A stretch of DNA of 64,000 nt, from assembly GCF_001667885.1 (NCBI RefSeq), contig NZ_LZJW01000087.1, positions 101,169 to 165,168 of the forward strand. The letters run 5' to 3'. The translations under genes were made by a program, and so were the position numbers. Under the pieces are notes generated by a model. The model was not told where the DNA came from, did no database searches, and saw only the letters and a program-made list of their open reading frames with translations. Shown here piece after piece: positions 18,701 to 25,823 of the stretch (position 1 is the first letter of the stretch; each line of letters begins with the position of its first letter). This stretch comes from Mycobacterium scrofulaceum (GTDB lineage: Bacteria > Actinomycetota > Actinomycetes > Mycobacteriales > Mycobacteriaceae).

Positions 18701-18942
18701 CGCGCGCAGGCGTAAAACGCCGCGATCATTTCCAGCCCGGGCGGGTAGACCAGCAGCGCCCGATCGCCCGGCCGCAGGCCGGCCTCGGTCGACAGGTACG
18801 CGGCCAGCTCGCGCGTCCGCTCGGAGAAGCTCCGGTAGGTGTAGTGCTCCAGTTCGCGGCCCTCTTCGTCGACGAAGCGGAAGAGGGTCTTGTCCGGTGT
18901 CTGGGCTTCGCGCAGGTGCAGATGATCTATGAGCGTCTCCAT
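15703..18942 (-). CDS. Fatty-acyl-AMP ligase/acyl carrier/thioester reductase megasynthase
   Basis: A three-domain enzyme of 1079 residues. Residues 1 to about 565 are an adenylation domain of FAAL type (LQYTSGSTSDPKGV at 175-187, WLPQHHDMGL at 210-219, TGD at 437-439, catalytic Lys547). Residues about 580-660 are a carrier domain with the phosphopantetheine serine Ser610 in LGIDSLAL. From about 705 on is a thioester reductase (GATGFLG at 712-718, Tyr872-x3-Lys876) that would release aldehyde or alcohol. There is no condensation domain, so no peptide bond is made. It heads a four-gene leftward operon. ATG 18942 was chosen over TTG 18969 because a promoter overlaps 18969-18997 and an AAGGGGG SD lies between. 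Confidence 0.88.
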   Translation of the reverse strand: METLIDHLHLREAQTPDKTLFRFVDEEGRELEHYTYRSFSERTRELAAYLSTEAGLRPGDRALLVYPPGLEMIAAFYACARIGVIAVPVSPPLPMSFESGLAKLSFIARDCQAKAVLSTKQFEYDYRLLLNHLDAGSPWADAQRPPELPWFGTDGTQEFGGAHVPDTPGPVLFLQYTSGSTSDPKGVVVSHANVIANASAFAGGEVLVSWLPQHHDMGLISAYLFILLVGGTTHAMSPLDFLKRPSAWLRLISDVRATHTPVPNFALELCLREDKLPTSELHGIDLSSLESIVVGAEPLRASTFARFRQRFAPYGLEPNALTGAYGMAENTLIVSLRGRQTLALNKRALERNLARVEKAQPENSNQAPVVSCGKPIDGNVVRIVDPETGEALGEGRVGEVWLDGPSKGGGYWNRPELTAEAFAARIAGDAEHSYLRTGDLGFLYEGELFVCGRSKDLIIVRGVNCYPSDIEGIVERSAPQVRGGCVAAFAVEHDDQEVLTVVAEVRDADALPDGKALARAIRRHGHIDPHAIAFVPPHSIPKTTSGKIRRSSTRQLWLDGKLPVLSSYTHQAHHWAETNPGPLDRFRNLIESYDLTGQEDCSFADLGIDSLALAELRADLQALLEEHGAGELAEEVNTRLLQRLTVAEFFRLMRQFCEESGQPLDALRQALDQIATEYEAYEVARMRADAQLPLPALPPARSGTPSDILLTGATGFLGPFLVASLLGRTSLTVHALIRATDSAHGLDRIVASLRRAQLWTPALEAEVRARVRVVCGDLAEPQLGIGEEGFRRLAESVDAILHNGALVNYVRTYDALRPANVIGTHELLRLAMTAHRKTFHLVSSTFIYGWSVKPVVGESDANLEMNALDFGYSQTKWVAEQLAFAAQRQGLDVRVFRPSLISPTGAGFGSGDDILVRTVAFMIEHGIAANALNQLSLLPADLIADHIVALMDLPADQGTVFNMTADDYYNLMDITRVLSERYGYRFDYHDIPEFAAEMNRRCTTRDPIYPLVDFLTRSADKIAAMRDKRYGNSQYQRARELAKVRLREPALTETVENLVRFLRSERLITEAEAEAQRSA

Positions 18943-19377
18943 CGCAGGAGCCACCCCCTTCCGGGTCAACTATGAGCGATAAGAACTTTCGGATCAATTG
19001 ATAACCCAATGTAGCGCCGCTGCTGGACGTCAAGCAAAGCGAGGAGGGCCATTTTCGACCACCGCACATTAATCTCACAGGATAGGCTTAACTACCGCCG
19101 CGCACGGGACATCATGAGATCCGTCACTACGGAGATCAGTATTTCAGTTTGGCATTCCACCAGCGCTTTTGCCTCGGTAGACGGTGCGCAAACTCGGGAA
19201 TACTGAGTTACGTATTTCCAATTATCAGGACTTCTTCCGTGGTTACTTCGGCGCAATGCGGGGTGCATTTCGTATTCCCACCGCAAAGGGCAAATATGTG
19301 CGGCCCCACGGTGGTTCTTTTAGGGCGATAAAGTGACGTGAGCCACTAAGCCGCTGCTGACCTACTGAGCCACCAAG
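18943..19377. other. Long, AT-richer intergenic region upstream of the FAAL operon
   Basis: The longest gene-free stretch in the window. Counted lines at 19141-19260 are about 45-53% GC against roughly 70% around it. It holds the probable FAAL promoter near its left end. A direct repeat of gagccac(t/c)aag lies at the right end, near 19340-19376. Short open frames exist on both strands but none has a recognisable product or a convincing SD. It may be a regulatory leader or a relic of an insertion. Confidence 0.5.
18969..18997 (-). promoter_or_regulatory. Probable promoter of the FAAL operon
   Basis: Read on the minus strand: TTGATC as -35 (18992-18997), exactly 17 bp, then CATAGT as -10 (18969-18974). 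The start point would fall near 18962, leaving a leader of about 20 nt that contains the AAGGGGG Shine-Dalgarno and ends at ATG 18942. Confidence 0.5.
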
Positions 19378-20370
19378 TCAGCCCGGCTGCGCCACCCGGA
19401 TGCGTGGGCCGGCCCGGGCCACCAACCGGGTGATGCCGACGAACCGTTCGCCGTCGATGATCGGCGACAGCGGCTCACCCTCGGCCTCGATGGTCATCTC
19501 GCGGCCGTTGACGTCGCGCACCCCGGGACCACGCAGCGTGCCGCTGGTGAGCGCCGCGGGCAGTTGGACCACGATCCTCGAGGGCCGTATCTCGCCGGCC
19601 TGGAAATGCAGCGCGCCGGGGTTCTCGGCCTTCGGAAAAAGCCGGAACGGCCCCCCGATCCGCAGGTCGATCGCGCCCGCGTGCAACACGCGGTGCGTGC
19701 GCGACGGAACCTCCTCGCCGTCGATGACGACGCGGGCGCGCGTCGGGGCGAACAACACCGACGCATAGTTGGACGACTTCGCGCCGCCGAGGCCGACCTT
19801 GGAAGCGAGGTAATCACGGAAGGAGCGACCGATCACCTGGGCGACTTCGGTCCGACCGTGGTCGGGCTTTCCGTAATACATGTCGTAGAACCGGTTGCCG
19901 ACTCCCCCGGCCGCCAGCCCGAAACACAGGCGATGGAACGCCGCGCCATCCGCCGTCTCACCGTCGAGTTGCAGGGTGTCCAAGCGGATTTCGGGCGGGG
20001 GCCGGTCGGCCTGCGCGGCCGCCACCAGCGCGCGGACGACGGCATCGGGCCGCCCGCGAACCCGCGCCTTGCGCGCGACGGCGTTGACGCTGCCGCCGTT
20101 GGACGGCACGAACGCCGGCCAGCGTTCCGGATCTTCTTCGCAGCGCTCGATTTCATTGATCAACCAGTGCAGCGCGCCGTCGCCGCCGTCGCCGACAAGA
20201 TGCGTGACCCGCGGATGGAGCCGGTCCAGGGTCTTGCCCAGCTCCTCGATCGAGGAGGTTTCGTGGACCTCGCCCCACGGGCCGACGATGCGGCGCAACT
20301 CGGCGACCCGGTCGCCCCGCACCTTCCGATTCCGGCGCGCGAGCGGATTGACGATGACCCCTAGATACAT
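19378..20370 (-). CDS. Diacylglycerol-kinase/sphingosine-kinase family lipid kinase
   Basis: A protein of 330 residues with the DAGK catalytic fold: an N-terminal VNPLARRN strand-loop (7-14), a glycine-rich phosphate loop GDGGDG (60-65) and NGGSVNAVAR (near 90). The usual GGDGT signature reads GGDGA here, still compatible with nucleotide binding. It would phosphorylate a lipid hydroxyl at the membrane; the substrate is not identifiable. It is divergent from the SDR gene by 85 bp. The stop lies at the edge of the AT-richer region upstream of the FAAL operon, and a role in that pathway is possible but unproven. Confidence 0.8.
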   Translation of the reverse strand: MYLGVIVNPLARRNRKVRGDRVAELRRIVGPWGEVHETSSIEELGKTLDRLHPRVTHLVGDGGDGALHWLINEIERCEEDPERWPAFVPSNGGSVNAVARKARVRGRPDAVVRALVAAAQADRPPPEIRLDTLQLDGETADGAAFHRLCFGLAAGGVGNRFYDMYYGKPDHGRTEVAQVIGRSFRDYLASKVGLGGAKSSNYASVLFAPTRARVVIDGEEVPSRTHRVLHAGAIDLRIGGPFRLFPKAENPGALHFQAGEIRPSRIVVQLPAALTSGTLRGPGVRDVNGREMTIEAEGEPLSPIIDGERFVGITRLVARAGPRIRVAQPG

Positions 20371-20455
20371 CCGCGGCGTCCAGTTCCATCGGCCATCCCA
20401 CGCACGATACCTGCGGCGTTCCGGTGGGTGGGATCACCTAGTTAGGGTGGGCTGC

Positions 20456-21325
20456 ATGCCTGGTTGGACCGCAGCAGACCTACCCTCCTTCGCCGGACGC
20501 ACCGTCGTGATCACCGGCGCCAACGCCGGACTGGGGGAAGTGACCGCCCGCGAACTGGCCCGGGTCGGCGCCCGCGTCGTCCTGGCCGTGCGCAACACCG
20601 AGAAGGGCAAGGCCGCCGCCGACCGGATGGCCGGTGACATCGAGGTGCGCCACCTCGACCTGCAGGACCTGGGCTCGGTGCGGCGCTTCGCCGACGAGAT
20701 CGCGACCGTCGACGTGCTGGTCAACAACGCCGGCATCATGGCCACCCAACACGCGGTGACCGCCGACGGCTTCGAGGGCCAGATCGGCACCAATCACCTC
20801 GGCCACTTCGCGTTGACCAACCTGCTGCTGCCCCGGCTCACCGACCGGGTGGTGACGGTGTCCTCGCTGATGCACCTCTTCGGTTACGTCAGTCTCAAAG
20901 ACCTGAACTTTCAATCCCGCCCGTATTCGGCGTGGCTGGCCTACAGCCAGTCGAAGCTGGCCAACCTGCTCTTCACCAGCGAACTGCAGCGGCGCCTGGA
21001 CGCGGTAGGTTCTCCGGTGCGCGCGCTGGCCGCGCACCCCGGCTGGTCGCACACGAACCTGCAGGGCAACTCGGGACGCAAGCTGGGCGACGCGGCGGTG
21101 TTGGCCGTCGACCGGATCGTGTCCACCGACGCAGACTTCGGGGCCAGGCAGACGCTCTACGCGGTCTCGCAGGATCTGCCCGGGGACACGTTCGTCGGGC
21201 CGCGCTTCGGCCTATACGGCCGCACCCAGCCGACCTGGCGTAACTGGCCGGCCAAGCGGGCGGGCACCGCCAAGGCGCTGTGGGACCTGTCCGAGCAGCT
21301 CACGGGCACTGCTTTCCCGCTATGA
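20456..21325 (+). CDS. Short-chain dehydrogenase/reductase, retinol-dehydrogenase-like
   Basis: An NAD(P)-dependent oxidoreductase of 289 residues. The nucleotide loop TGANAGLG is at about 21-28, NNAG near 91, and the catalytic YSQSK motif near 163-167. It resembles the Rv0068/Rv0439c group of mycobacterial SDRs, whose substrates are unknown. ATG 20456 begins a normal SDR N-terminus; the longer frame upstream is antisense to the lipid-kinase gene. The DMT gene follows after 45 bp. Confidence 0.85.
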   Translation: MPGWTAADLPSFAGRTVVITGANAGLGEVTARELARVGARVVLAVRNTEKGKAAADRMAGDIEVRHLDLQDLGSVRRFADEIATVDVLVNNAGIMATQHAVTADGFEGQIGTNHLGHFALTNLLLPRLTDRVVTVSSLMHLFGYVSLKDLNFQSRPYSAWLAYSQSKLANLLFTSELQRRLDAVGSPVRALAAHPGWSHTNLQGNSGRKLGDAAVLAVDRIVSTDADFGARQTLYAVSQDLPGDTFVGPRFGLYGRTQPTWRNWPAKRAGTAKALWDLSEQLTGTAFPL

Positions 21326-21370
21326 AAACGCTCGGCGGGCGGTTTGCCGTAGCCCGACTAGATTGGTGGC

Positions 21371-22288
21371 ATGTCGAGGGCTGATATTGCGGCGATCCTT
21401 GCGCTGTGCGCCGCGCTGGCGTCGGCGGTCGGCAACGTGGTTCGTCAGCGGTCGGCGCAGGAGGTCACCGACAAACCCGTCGGCCACCTCGCCTTGTTCG
21501 GCATGCTGTTGCGCGATACCCGGTGGTGGATGGGCGGTCTCGGCGACATCGCCAGCTACGTGTTGCTGGCCGCCGCCCTGGACCAGGGGTCCGTGCTGTT
21601 GGTGATGTCGCTTCAGGTGACGTCACTGCTGTTCGCGCTGCCGATCTACGCGCGGATGAGCCGCCACCCGGTCACCCGACAGGAGTGGCTGTGGGCGGTG
21701 GTGCTCACCGCGGCGTTGGTGGTCGTCATCGCGGTCGGCCAGCCGGCGGGCGGTCAGGAGCGCGCCGCTGCCCACGTATGGCTGATCGTGGCCCTGGCCA
21801 TAGCCCCGCCGCTGCTCTTGGCAATGGCCGGCGCCCGGATCTGGTCGGACCGCCCGGTGGCGGCGTTGCTGCTCGCGGCGGTCGCCGGTTCGTTGCTGGC
21901 CGTCTTCGCGGTGCTGATGAAGGGCGTCGTCGACATCCTCGAACACAACCCAGACCAGTTGTGGACCAGACCCGAGGTGTACGGCTGGGTGTTCTGCGGG
22001 GCGGCCGGGATGGTGATCCACCAGTCGGCGTACCGCGCGGGCGCGTTGACCGCCTCATTGCCGACGATCATCGCCGCCAAGCCGATCGTGGGCGCGGTCC
22101 TCGGCATCACCGTGCTCGGTGAGACGTTGGACGCCCACGGCTTCGACTGGGTGGTGTTGGCGGTGGCCGCGGCGCTGGTGATCGTCGCGACGGTGGGGCT
22201 GGCTCGCGGCGAGGCCGCCACCGTGTCGGCGGGCGCCGGCCGCGACGTCAGGATCGACGAGCCGAAAGCCGTGAAGCCCGCGCTCTGA
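21371..22288 (+). CDS. DMT-superfamily (EamA-like) membrane protein
   Basis: A protein of 305 residues with about nine to ten hydrophobic helices in two related halves and few charged residues in the membrane. This matches the drug/metabolite transporter layout also seen in magnesium-transporter-like NIPA proteins. The second half carries the conserved IVGAVLGITVLGETL helix of EamA repeats. The substrate is unknown. The soluble tail after about 280 is Ala/Val-rich and basic at the end. The stop is 8 bp from the 3' end of tRNA-Tyr on the other strand. Confidence 0.78.
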   Translation: MSRADIAAILALCAALASAVGNVVRQRSAQEVTDKPVGHLALFGMLLRDTRWWMGGLGDIASYVLLAAALDQGSVLLVMSLQVTSLLFALPIYARMSRHPVTRQEWLWAVVLTAALVVVIAVGQPAGGQERAAAHVWLIVALAIAPPLLLAMAGARIWSDRPVAALLLAAVAGSLLAVFAVLMKGVVDILEHNPDQLWTRPEVYGWVFCGAAGMVIHQSAYRAGALTASLPTIIAAKPIVGAVLGITVLGETLDAHGFDWVVLAVAAALVIVATVGLARGEAATVSAGAGRDVRIDEPKAVKPAL

Positions 22289-22296
22289 GTGAAGCT

Positions 22297-22380
22297 TGGT
22301 GGCAGGTACAGGATTCGAACCTGTGAAGCTTTCGCGACGGATTTACAGTCCGCTCCCATTGGCCGCTCGGGCAACCTGCC
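22297..22380 (-). tRNA. tRNA-Tyr (GTA), CCA encoded
   Basis: Read on the minus strand the acceptor stem pairs GGCAGGT with ACCTGCC. The anticodon loop contains GTA (22344-22346 on the plus strand reads TAC), the T arm reads GGTTCGAATCC, and there is a long class II variable arm as expected for bacterial tRNA-Tyr. The discriminator A is followed by an encoded CCA at 22297-22299. Confidence 0.97.
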
Positions 22381-22449
22381 GCCAGACAGGTTACAACGAG
22401 GGGGTAGACAAAGCACAAACGGCCATCACCGGATGAAGGGACGGATCGA

Positions 22450-22941
22450 ATGGCGGACTCATCGTTCGACATTGTCAGCAAAGTCGAGCGCCAAGAGGTC
22501 GACAACGCACTCAACCAGGCCGCCAAGGAGCTGGCCACTCGCTTCGACTTCCGCGGCACCGACACCACTATCGCGTGGAAGGGCGACGAGGCAATCGAGC
22601 TGACGTCGTCCACCGAGGAACGCGTCAAGGCGGCCGTCGACGTGTTCAAGGAGAAGCTGATCCGCCGCGACATCTCGATGAAGGCGTTCGACGCCGGCGA
22701 ACCGCAGGCCTCCGGCAAGACCTACAAGGTCAGCGGCACCATCAAGCAGGGCATCAGCAGCGAGAACGCCAAGAAGATCACCAAGCTGATTCGCGACGAG
22801 GGACCCAAGAGCGTCAAGACCCAGATCCAGGGCGACGAGATCCGGGTCACCAGCAAGAAGCGGGACGACCTGCAGGCCGTCCAGGCGCTGCTCAAGCAGG
22901 CCGACCTGGACGTCGCGCTGCAGTTCGTCAACTACCGGTAG
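22450..22941 (+). CDS. yajQ: YajQ-family nucleotide-binding protein
   Basis: A protein of 163 residues with the YajQ double ferredoxin-like fold, beginning with the diagnostic [17 protein letters not shown] segment and containing FDFRGT and ERKAAVDVF-like stretches. In other bacteria YajQ proteins bind cyclic di-GMP and act with transcription factors; the role in mycobacteria is not settled. It is the orthologue of Rv0566c by sequence and position. A GAAGGGA SD precedes ATG 22450. An unusual hairpin flanked by direct repeats starts right after the stop. Confidence 0.93.
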   Translation: MADSSFDIVSKVERQEVDNALNQAAKELATRFDFRGTDTTIAWKGDEAIELTSSTEERVKAAVDVFKEKLIRRDISMKAFDAGEPQASGKTYKVSGTIKQGISSENAKKITKLIRDEGPKSVKTQIQGDEIRVTSKKRDDLQAVQALLKQADLDVALQFVNYR

Positions 22942-22942
22942 G

Positions 22943-23003
22943 GCTCGCGTGTAACGCCATGGCGAAATTGGGCGCCGATTTTCGCCGTGGCGTTACGCTC
23001 GCG
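22943..23003. repeat. Hairpin element flanked by 7-bp direct repeats
   Basis: Inverted arms of 17 bp (22951-22967 and 22980-22996, one mismatch, core GTAACGCC/GGCGTTAC) surround a 12-nt loop. GCTCGCG occurs directly on both sides (22943-22949 and 22997-23003). It could act as a terminator or RNA stabiliser after yajQ, but the direct repeats also look like a target-site duplication of a tiny non-autonomous element. Confidence 0.6.
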
Positions 23004-23033
23004 AACAATAGGTAGACGTAACGGAGGTCCACG

Positions 23034-24512
23034 ATGATCCCTACCGAGGCCGACTACTCCGACGTCATCATCGTCGGCGCCGGCATCTCCGGCATCGATG
23101 CGGCCTACCGGATCAGCGAACGCAACCCACAGCTGACCTACACCATCCTGGAGCGGCGCGCGCGGATCGGCGGCACCTGGGACCTGTTCCGCTACCCCGG
23201 GGTGCGCTCGGACAGCAGCATTTTCACGCTGTCCTTTCCGTTCGAGCCGTGGACCCGCAAGGAGGGCGTGGCCGACGGCGTGCACATCCGCGAATACCTG
23301 GCCGCCACCGCGCACAAGTACGGCATCGATCGCCACATCCGCTTCAACAGCCACGTCCGCTCGGCCGACTGGGATTCGTCGACCGACACCTGGACGGTGA
23401 CCGTCGAACAGGACGGCGCACGCAAGCTTTACCGCGGCAGGTTCCTGTTCTTCGGCAGCGGCTACTACAACTACGACGAGGGCTACACCCCCGAGTTCCC
23501 CGGCATCGAAACGTTCGGCGGCACCGTGGTGCATCCGCAGCACTGGCCGGAAGACCTGGATTACACCGGCAAGAGGATCGTGGTGATCGGCAGCGGGGCC
23601 ACCGCGGTCACCCTGCTCCCCTCGCTGTCGGATCGGGCCGCGAAGGTGACCATGCTGCAGCGCTCGCCCACCTATCTCATCTCGGCGTCGAAATACGGCA
23701 AAGTCGCCGCCGTCGCGCGTAAAGTGCTGCCGCGCAGGCCCGCCCACCTGGTTGTCCGGATGTACAGCGCGCTGACCGAGGCGGTGTTCTTCGCGTTGTC
23801 CCGCAAGGCGCCCGGGCTGGTGCGGTGGCTGCTGCGACGCAAGGCGATCAGCAGCCTGCCCGCCGGCTACGACGTCGACACCCACTTCAAGCCGCGGTAC
23901 AACCCGTGGGACCAGCGGATGTGCCTGATCCCCGACGCCGACCTGTACAACGCCATCAGCACCGGCCGCGCCGACGTGGTCACCGACCACATCGACCATT
24001 TCGACGCGACGGGCATCGCGCTCAAATCCGGCGGGCACCTCGACGCCGACATCATCGTCACCGCCACCGGGCTGCAGCTGCAGGCCCTGGGCGGGACCGC
24101 GATCAGCCTGGACGGCAACGAGATCAAGACCAACGACCGCTTCGTCTATAAGGCGCACATGCTCGAGGACGTGCCGAACCTGTTCTGGTGCGTCGGCTAC
24201 ACCAACGCGTCGTGGACGCTGCGCGCCGACATCACCGCGCGGGCGACCGCAAAACTGCTGGCGCACATGGCCGCTCACGGCTACACACACGCCTACCCGC
24301 ACCGCGGCAACGAACCGATGACCGAGAAGCCGTCGTGGGACATCAACGCCGGCTACGTGCTGCGCTCGGTGCACGCGCTGCCGAAGTCGGGAACCAAGCG
24401 GCCGTGGAACGTCCGGCAGAACTACCTGGCCGACGCCATCGACTACCGCTTTGACCGCATCGAGGAGGCGATGGTGTTCGGCCGGGCGTCCGACCGGGCA
24501 CTCGCCGGGTGA
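23034..24512 (+). CDS. Flavin-containing Baeyer-Villiger-type monooxygenase
   Basis: A protein of 492 residues. An N-terminal FAD site GAGISG (15-20) and a second nucleotide site GSGATA (186-191) flank the BVMO fingerprint F-x-G-x3-H-x3-W-P (Phe161, His167, Trp171, Pro172). It would insert oxygen into ketones using NADPH and belongs to the same group as the ethionamide activator EthA. It is the orthologue of Rv0565c by sequence and neighbours. The start ATG 23034 has an AGGTCC-type SD. The physiological substrate is not known. Confidence 0.92.
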   Translation: MIPTEADYSDVIIVGAGISGIDAAYRISERNPQLTYTILERRARIGGTWDLFRYPGVRSDSSIFTLSFPFEPWTRKEGVADGVHIREYLAATAHKYGIDRHIRFNSHVRSADWDSSTDTWTVTVEQDGARKLYRGRFLFFGSGYYNYDEGYTPEFPGIETFGGTVVHPQHWPEDLDYTGKRIVVIGSGATAVTLLPSLSDRAAKVTMLQRSPTYLISASKYGKVAAVARKVLPRRPAHLVVRMYSALTEAVFFALSRKAPGLVRWLLRRKAISSLPAGYDVDTHFKPRYNPWDQRMCLIPDADLYNAISTGRADVVTDHIDHFDATGIALKSGGHLDADIIVTATGLQLQALGGTAISLDGNEIKTNDRFVYKAHMLEDVPNLFWCVGYTNASWTLRADITARATAKLLAHMAAHGYTHAYPHRGNEPMTEKPSWDINAGYVLRSVHALPKSGTKRPWNVRQNYLADAIDYRFDRIEEAMVFGRASDRALAG

Positions 24513-24553
24513 ACTGCTTCTAAATCTTCGATGTCGGCAATACGCTGATCGCC

Positions 24554-25579
24554 ATGGCAGCACAGATGCGCGAACCCAACGTCGTTGTCCTCGGTGGCGG
24601 TTCCTGGGGAACCACGGTCGCGTCCATCTGTGCGCGCCGCGGACCGACGCTGCAGTGGGTGCGTTCGGAGGAGTCCGCGAAGGACATCAACGAAAACCAC
24701 CGCAACAGCCGCTACCTCGGCAACGACGTGGTGCTCAGCGACACGCTGCGCGCCACCACCGACTTCGCCGAGGCGGCCAACTGCGCCGACGTCGTCGTCA
24801 TGGGCGTTCCCTCCCACGGTTTCCGGGGCGTGCTGAGCGAGCTGGCCAAGGAACTGCGGCCCTGGGTGCCGGTGGTCTCACTGGTCAAGGGCCTCGAGCA
24901 GGGCACCAACATGCGGATGTCGCAGATCATCGAGGAGGTGCTGCCCGGTCACCCGGCGGGCATCCTGGCGGGGCCCAACATCGCGCGTGAGGTCGGCGAG
25001 GGCTACGCCGCCGCCGCGGTGCTGGCCATGCCCGACCAGCACCTGGCGACCCGGCTTTCGGGGTTGTTCCGCACCCGACGCTTCCGGGTCTACACCACCG
25101 ACGACGTCATCGGGGTCGAGATGGCCGGCGCGTTGAAGAACGTCTACGCGATCTCCGTCGGCATGGGCTACTCGCTGGGCATCGGGGAGAACACCCGCGC
25201 GCTGGTGATCGCCCGCGCGCTGCGCGAGATGACCAAGCTCGGCGTGGCCCTGGGTGGCAACCCCGAGACCTTCCCCGGCCTGGCCGGCCTGGGTGACCTC
25301 ATCGTCACCTGCACCAGCCAGCGCAGCCGCAACCGTCACGTCGGCGAACAACTCGGTGCCGGCAAGCCGATCGACGAGATCATCGCGTCGATGAACCAGG
25401 TGGCCGAAGGGGTCAAGGCGGCCAGCGTGATCATGGAGTTCGCCAACGAATTCGGCCTGAACATGCCGATCGCCCGGGAGGTCGACGCGGTGATCAACCA
25501 CGGGTCGACCGTCGAGCAGGCCTACCACGGGCTGATCGCCGAGGTTCCCGGCCACGAGGTCCACGGTTCGGGCTTCTGA
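24554..25579 (+). CDS. gpsA: NAD(P)H-dependent glycerol-3-phosphate dehydrogenase
   Basis: Reduces dihydroxyacetone phosphate to sn-glycerol 3-phosphate for phospholipid synthesis. The protein has 341 residues with an N-terminal Rossmann loop GGGSWGTT (14-21) and the C-terminal helical domain containing EMAGALKNVYAI, whose lysine is the catalytic residue of the family. It is the orthologue of Rv0564c (gpdA1). ATG 24554 was taken; an in-frame ATG at 24566 would remove four residues and cannot be excluded. The orthologous neighbour downstream in M. tuberculosis is htpX; here SulP and HicB genes intervene. Confidence 0.94.
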   Translation: MAAQMREPNVVVLGGGSWGTTVASICARRGPTLQWVRSEESAKDINENHRNSRYLGNDVVLSDTLRATTDFAEAANCADVVVMGVPSHGFRGVLSELAKELRPWVPVVSLVKGLEQGTNMRMSQIIEEVLPGHPAGILAGPNIAREVGEGYAAAAVLAMPDQHLATRLSGLFRTRRFRVYTTDDVIGVEMAGALKNVYAISVGMGYSLGIGENTRALVIARALREMTKLGVALGGNPETFPGLAGLGDLIVTCTSQRSRNRHVGEQLGAGKPIDEIIASMNQVAEGVKAASVIMEFANEFGLNMPIAREVDAVINHGSTVEQAYHGLIAEVPGHEVHGSGF

Positions 25580-25745
25580 AGTGGCGGTCTGACGCCGCGT
25601 AATTCAAATCTTTGCATTCCCTATGGGCCCGGCCCGTTCGCTTGACCCTCCGTTTGCCAGCAAAATACCGTCGATGCAGCAGCCAGGGATTCCCGGCCGT
25701 GCCAGCGTGGGTCCGGCCGGGTCGTAACCGTTTGTGCGCCAAGAG

Positions 25746-25774
25746 TTTACGTCGACGTAATCAAGCACAATAAG
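25746..25774 (+). promoter_or_regulatory. Putative promoter and palindromic operator of the SulP gene
   Basis: A perfect 14-bp palindrome, TTACGTCGACGTAA (25747-25760), overlaps a TTTACG -35-like hexamer (25746-25751). After 17 bp comes AATAAG (25769-25774) as -10. The overlap suggests repression of the transporter gene, whose ATG lies 50 bp downstream. The binding protein is unknown. Confidence 0.45.
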
Positions 25775-25823
25775 GGCGGACATCGGAACATCCCCCGCTA
25801 ACACCTAACGAGGGAAGCGACCG

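Noticed and set aside
18942..18969. TTG 18969 as start of the FAAL megasynthase
   Set aside because: It lies within the predicted -10 element; ATG 18942 has a Shine-Dalgarno and a normal ANL N-terminus.
15688..18975. 1095-codon open frame on the plus strand
   Set aside because: It is antisense to the FAAL megasynthase; its translation is Arg/Gly/Val/Gln-rich with no domain, a GC-skew shadow frame.
19092..19331. Two overlapping 60-64-codon frames in the AT-richer intergenic region
   Set aside because: No SD, no recognisable domain, and they overlap each other antisense; not supported as genes.
22297..22380. Integrase-associated att site at the tRNA-Tyr 3' end
   Set aside because: No second copy of the tRNA end and no integrase gene were seen in the window.
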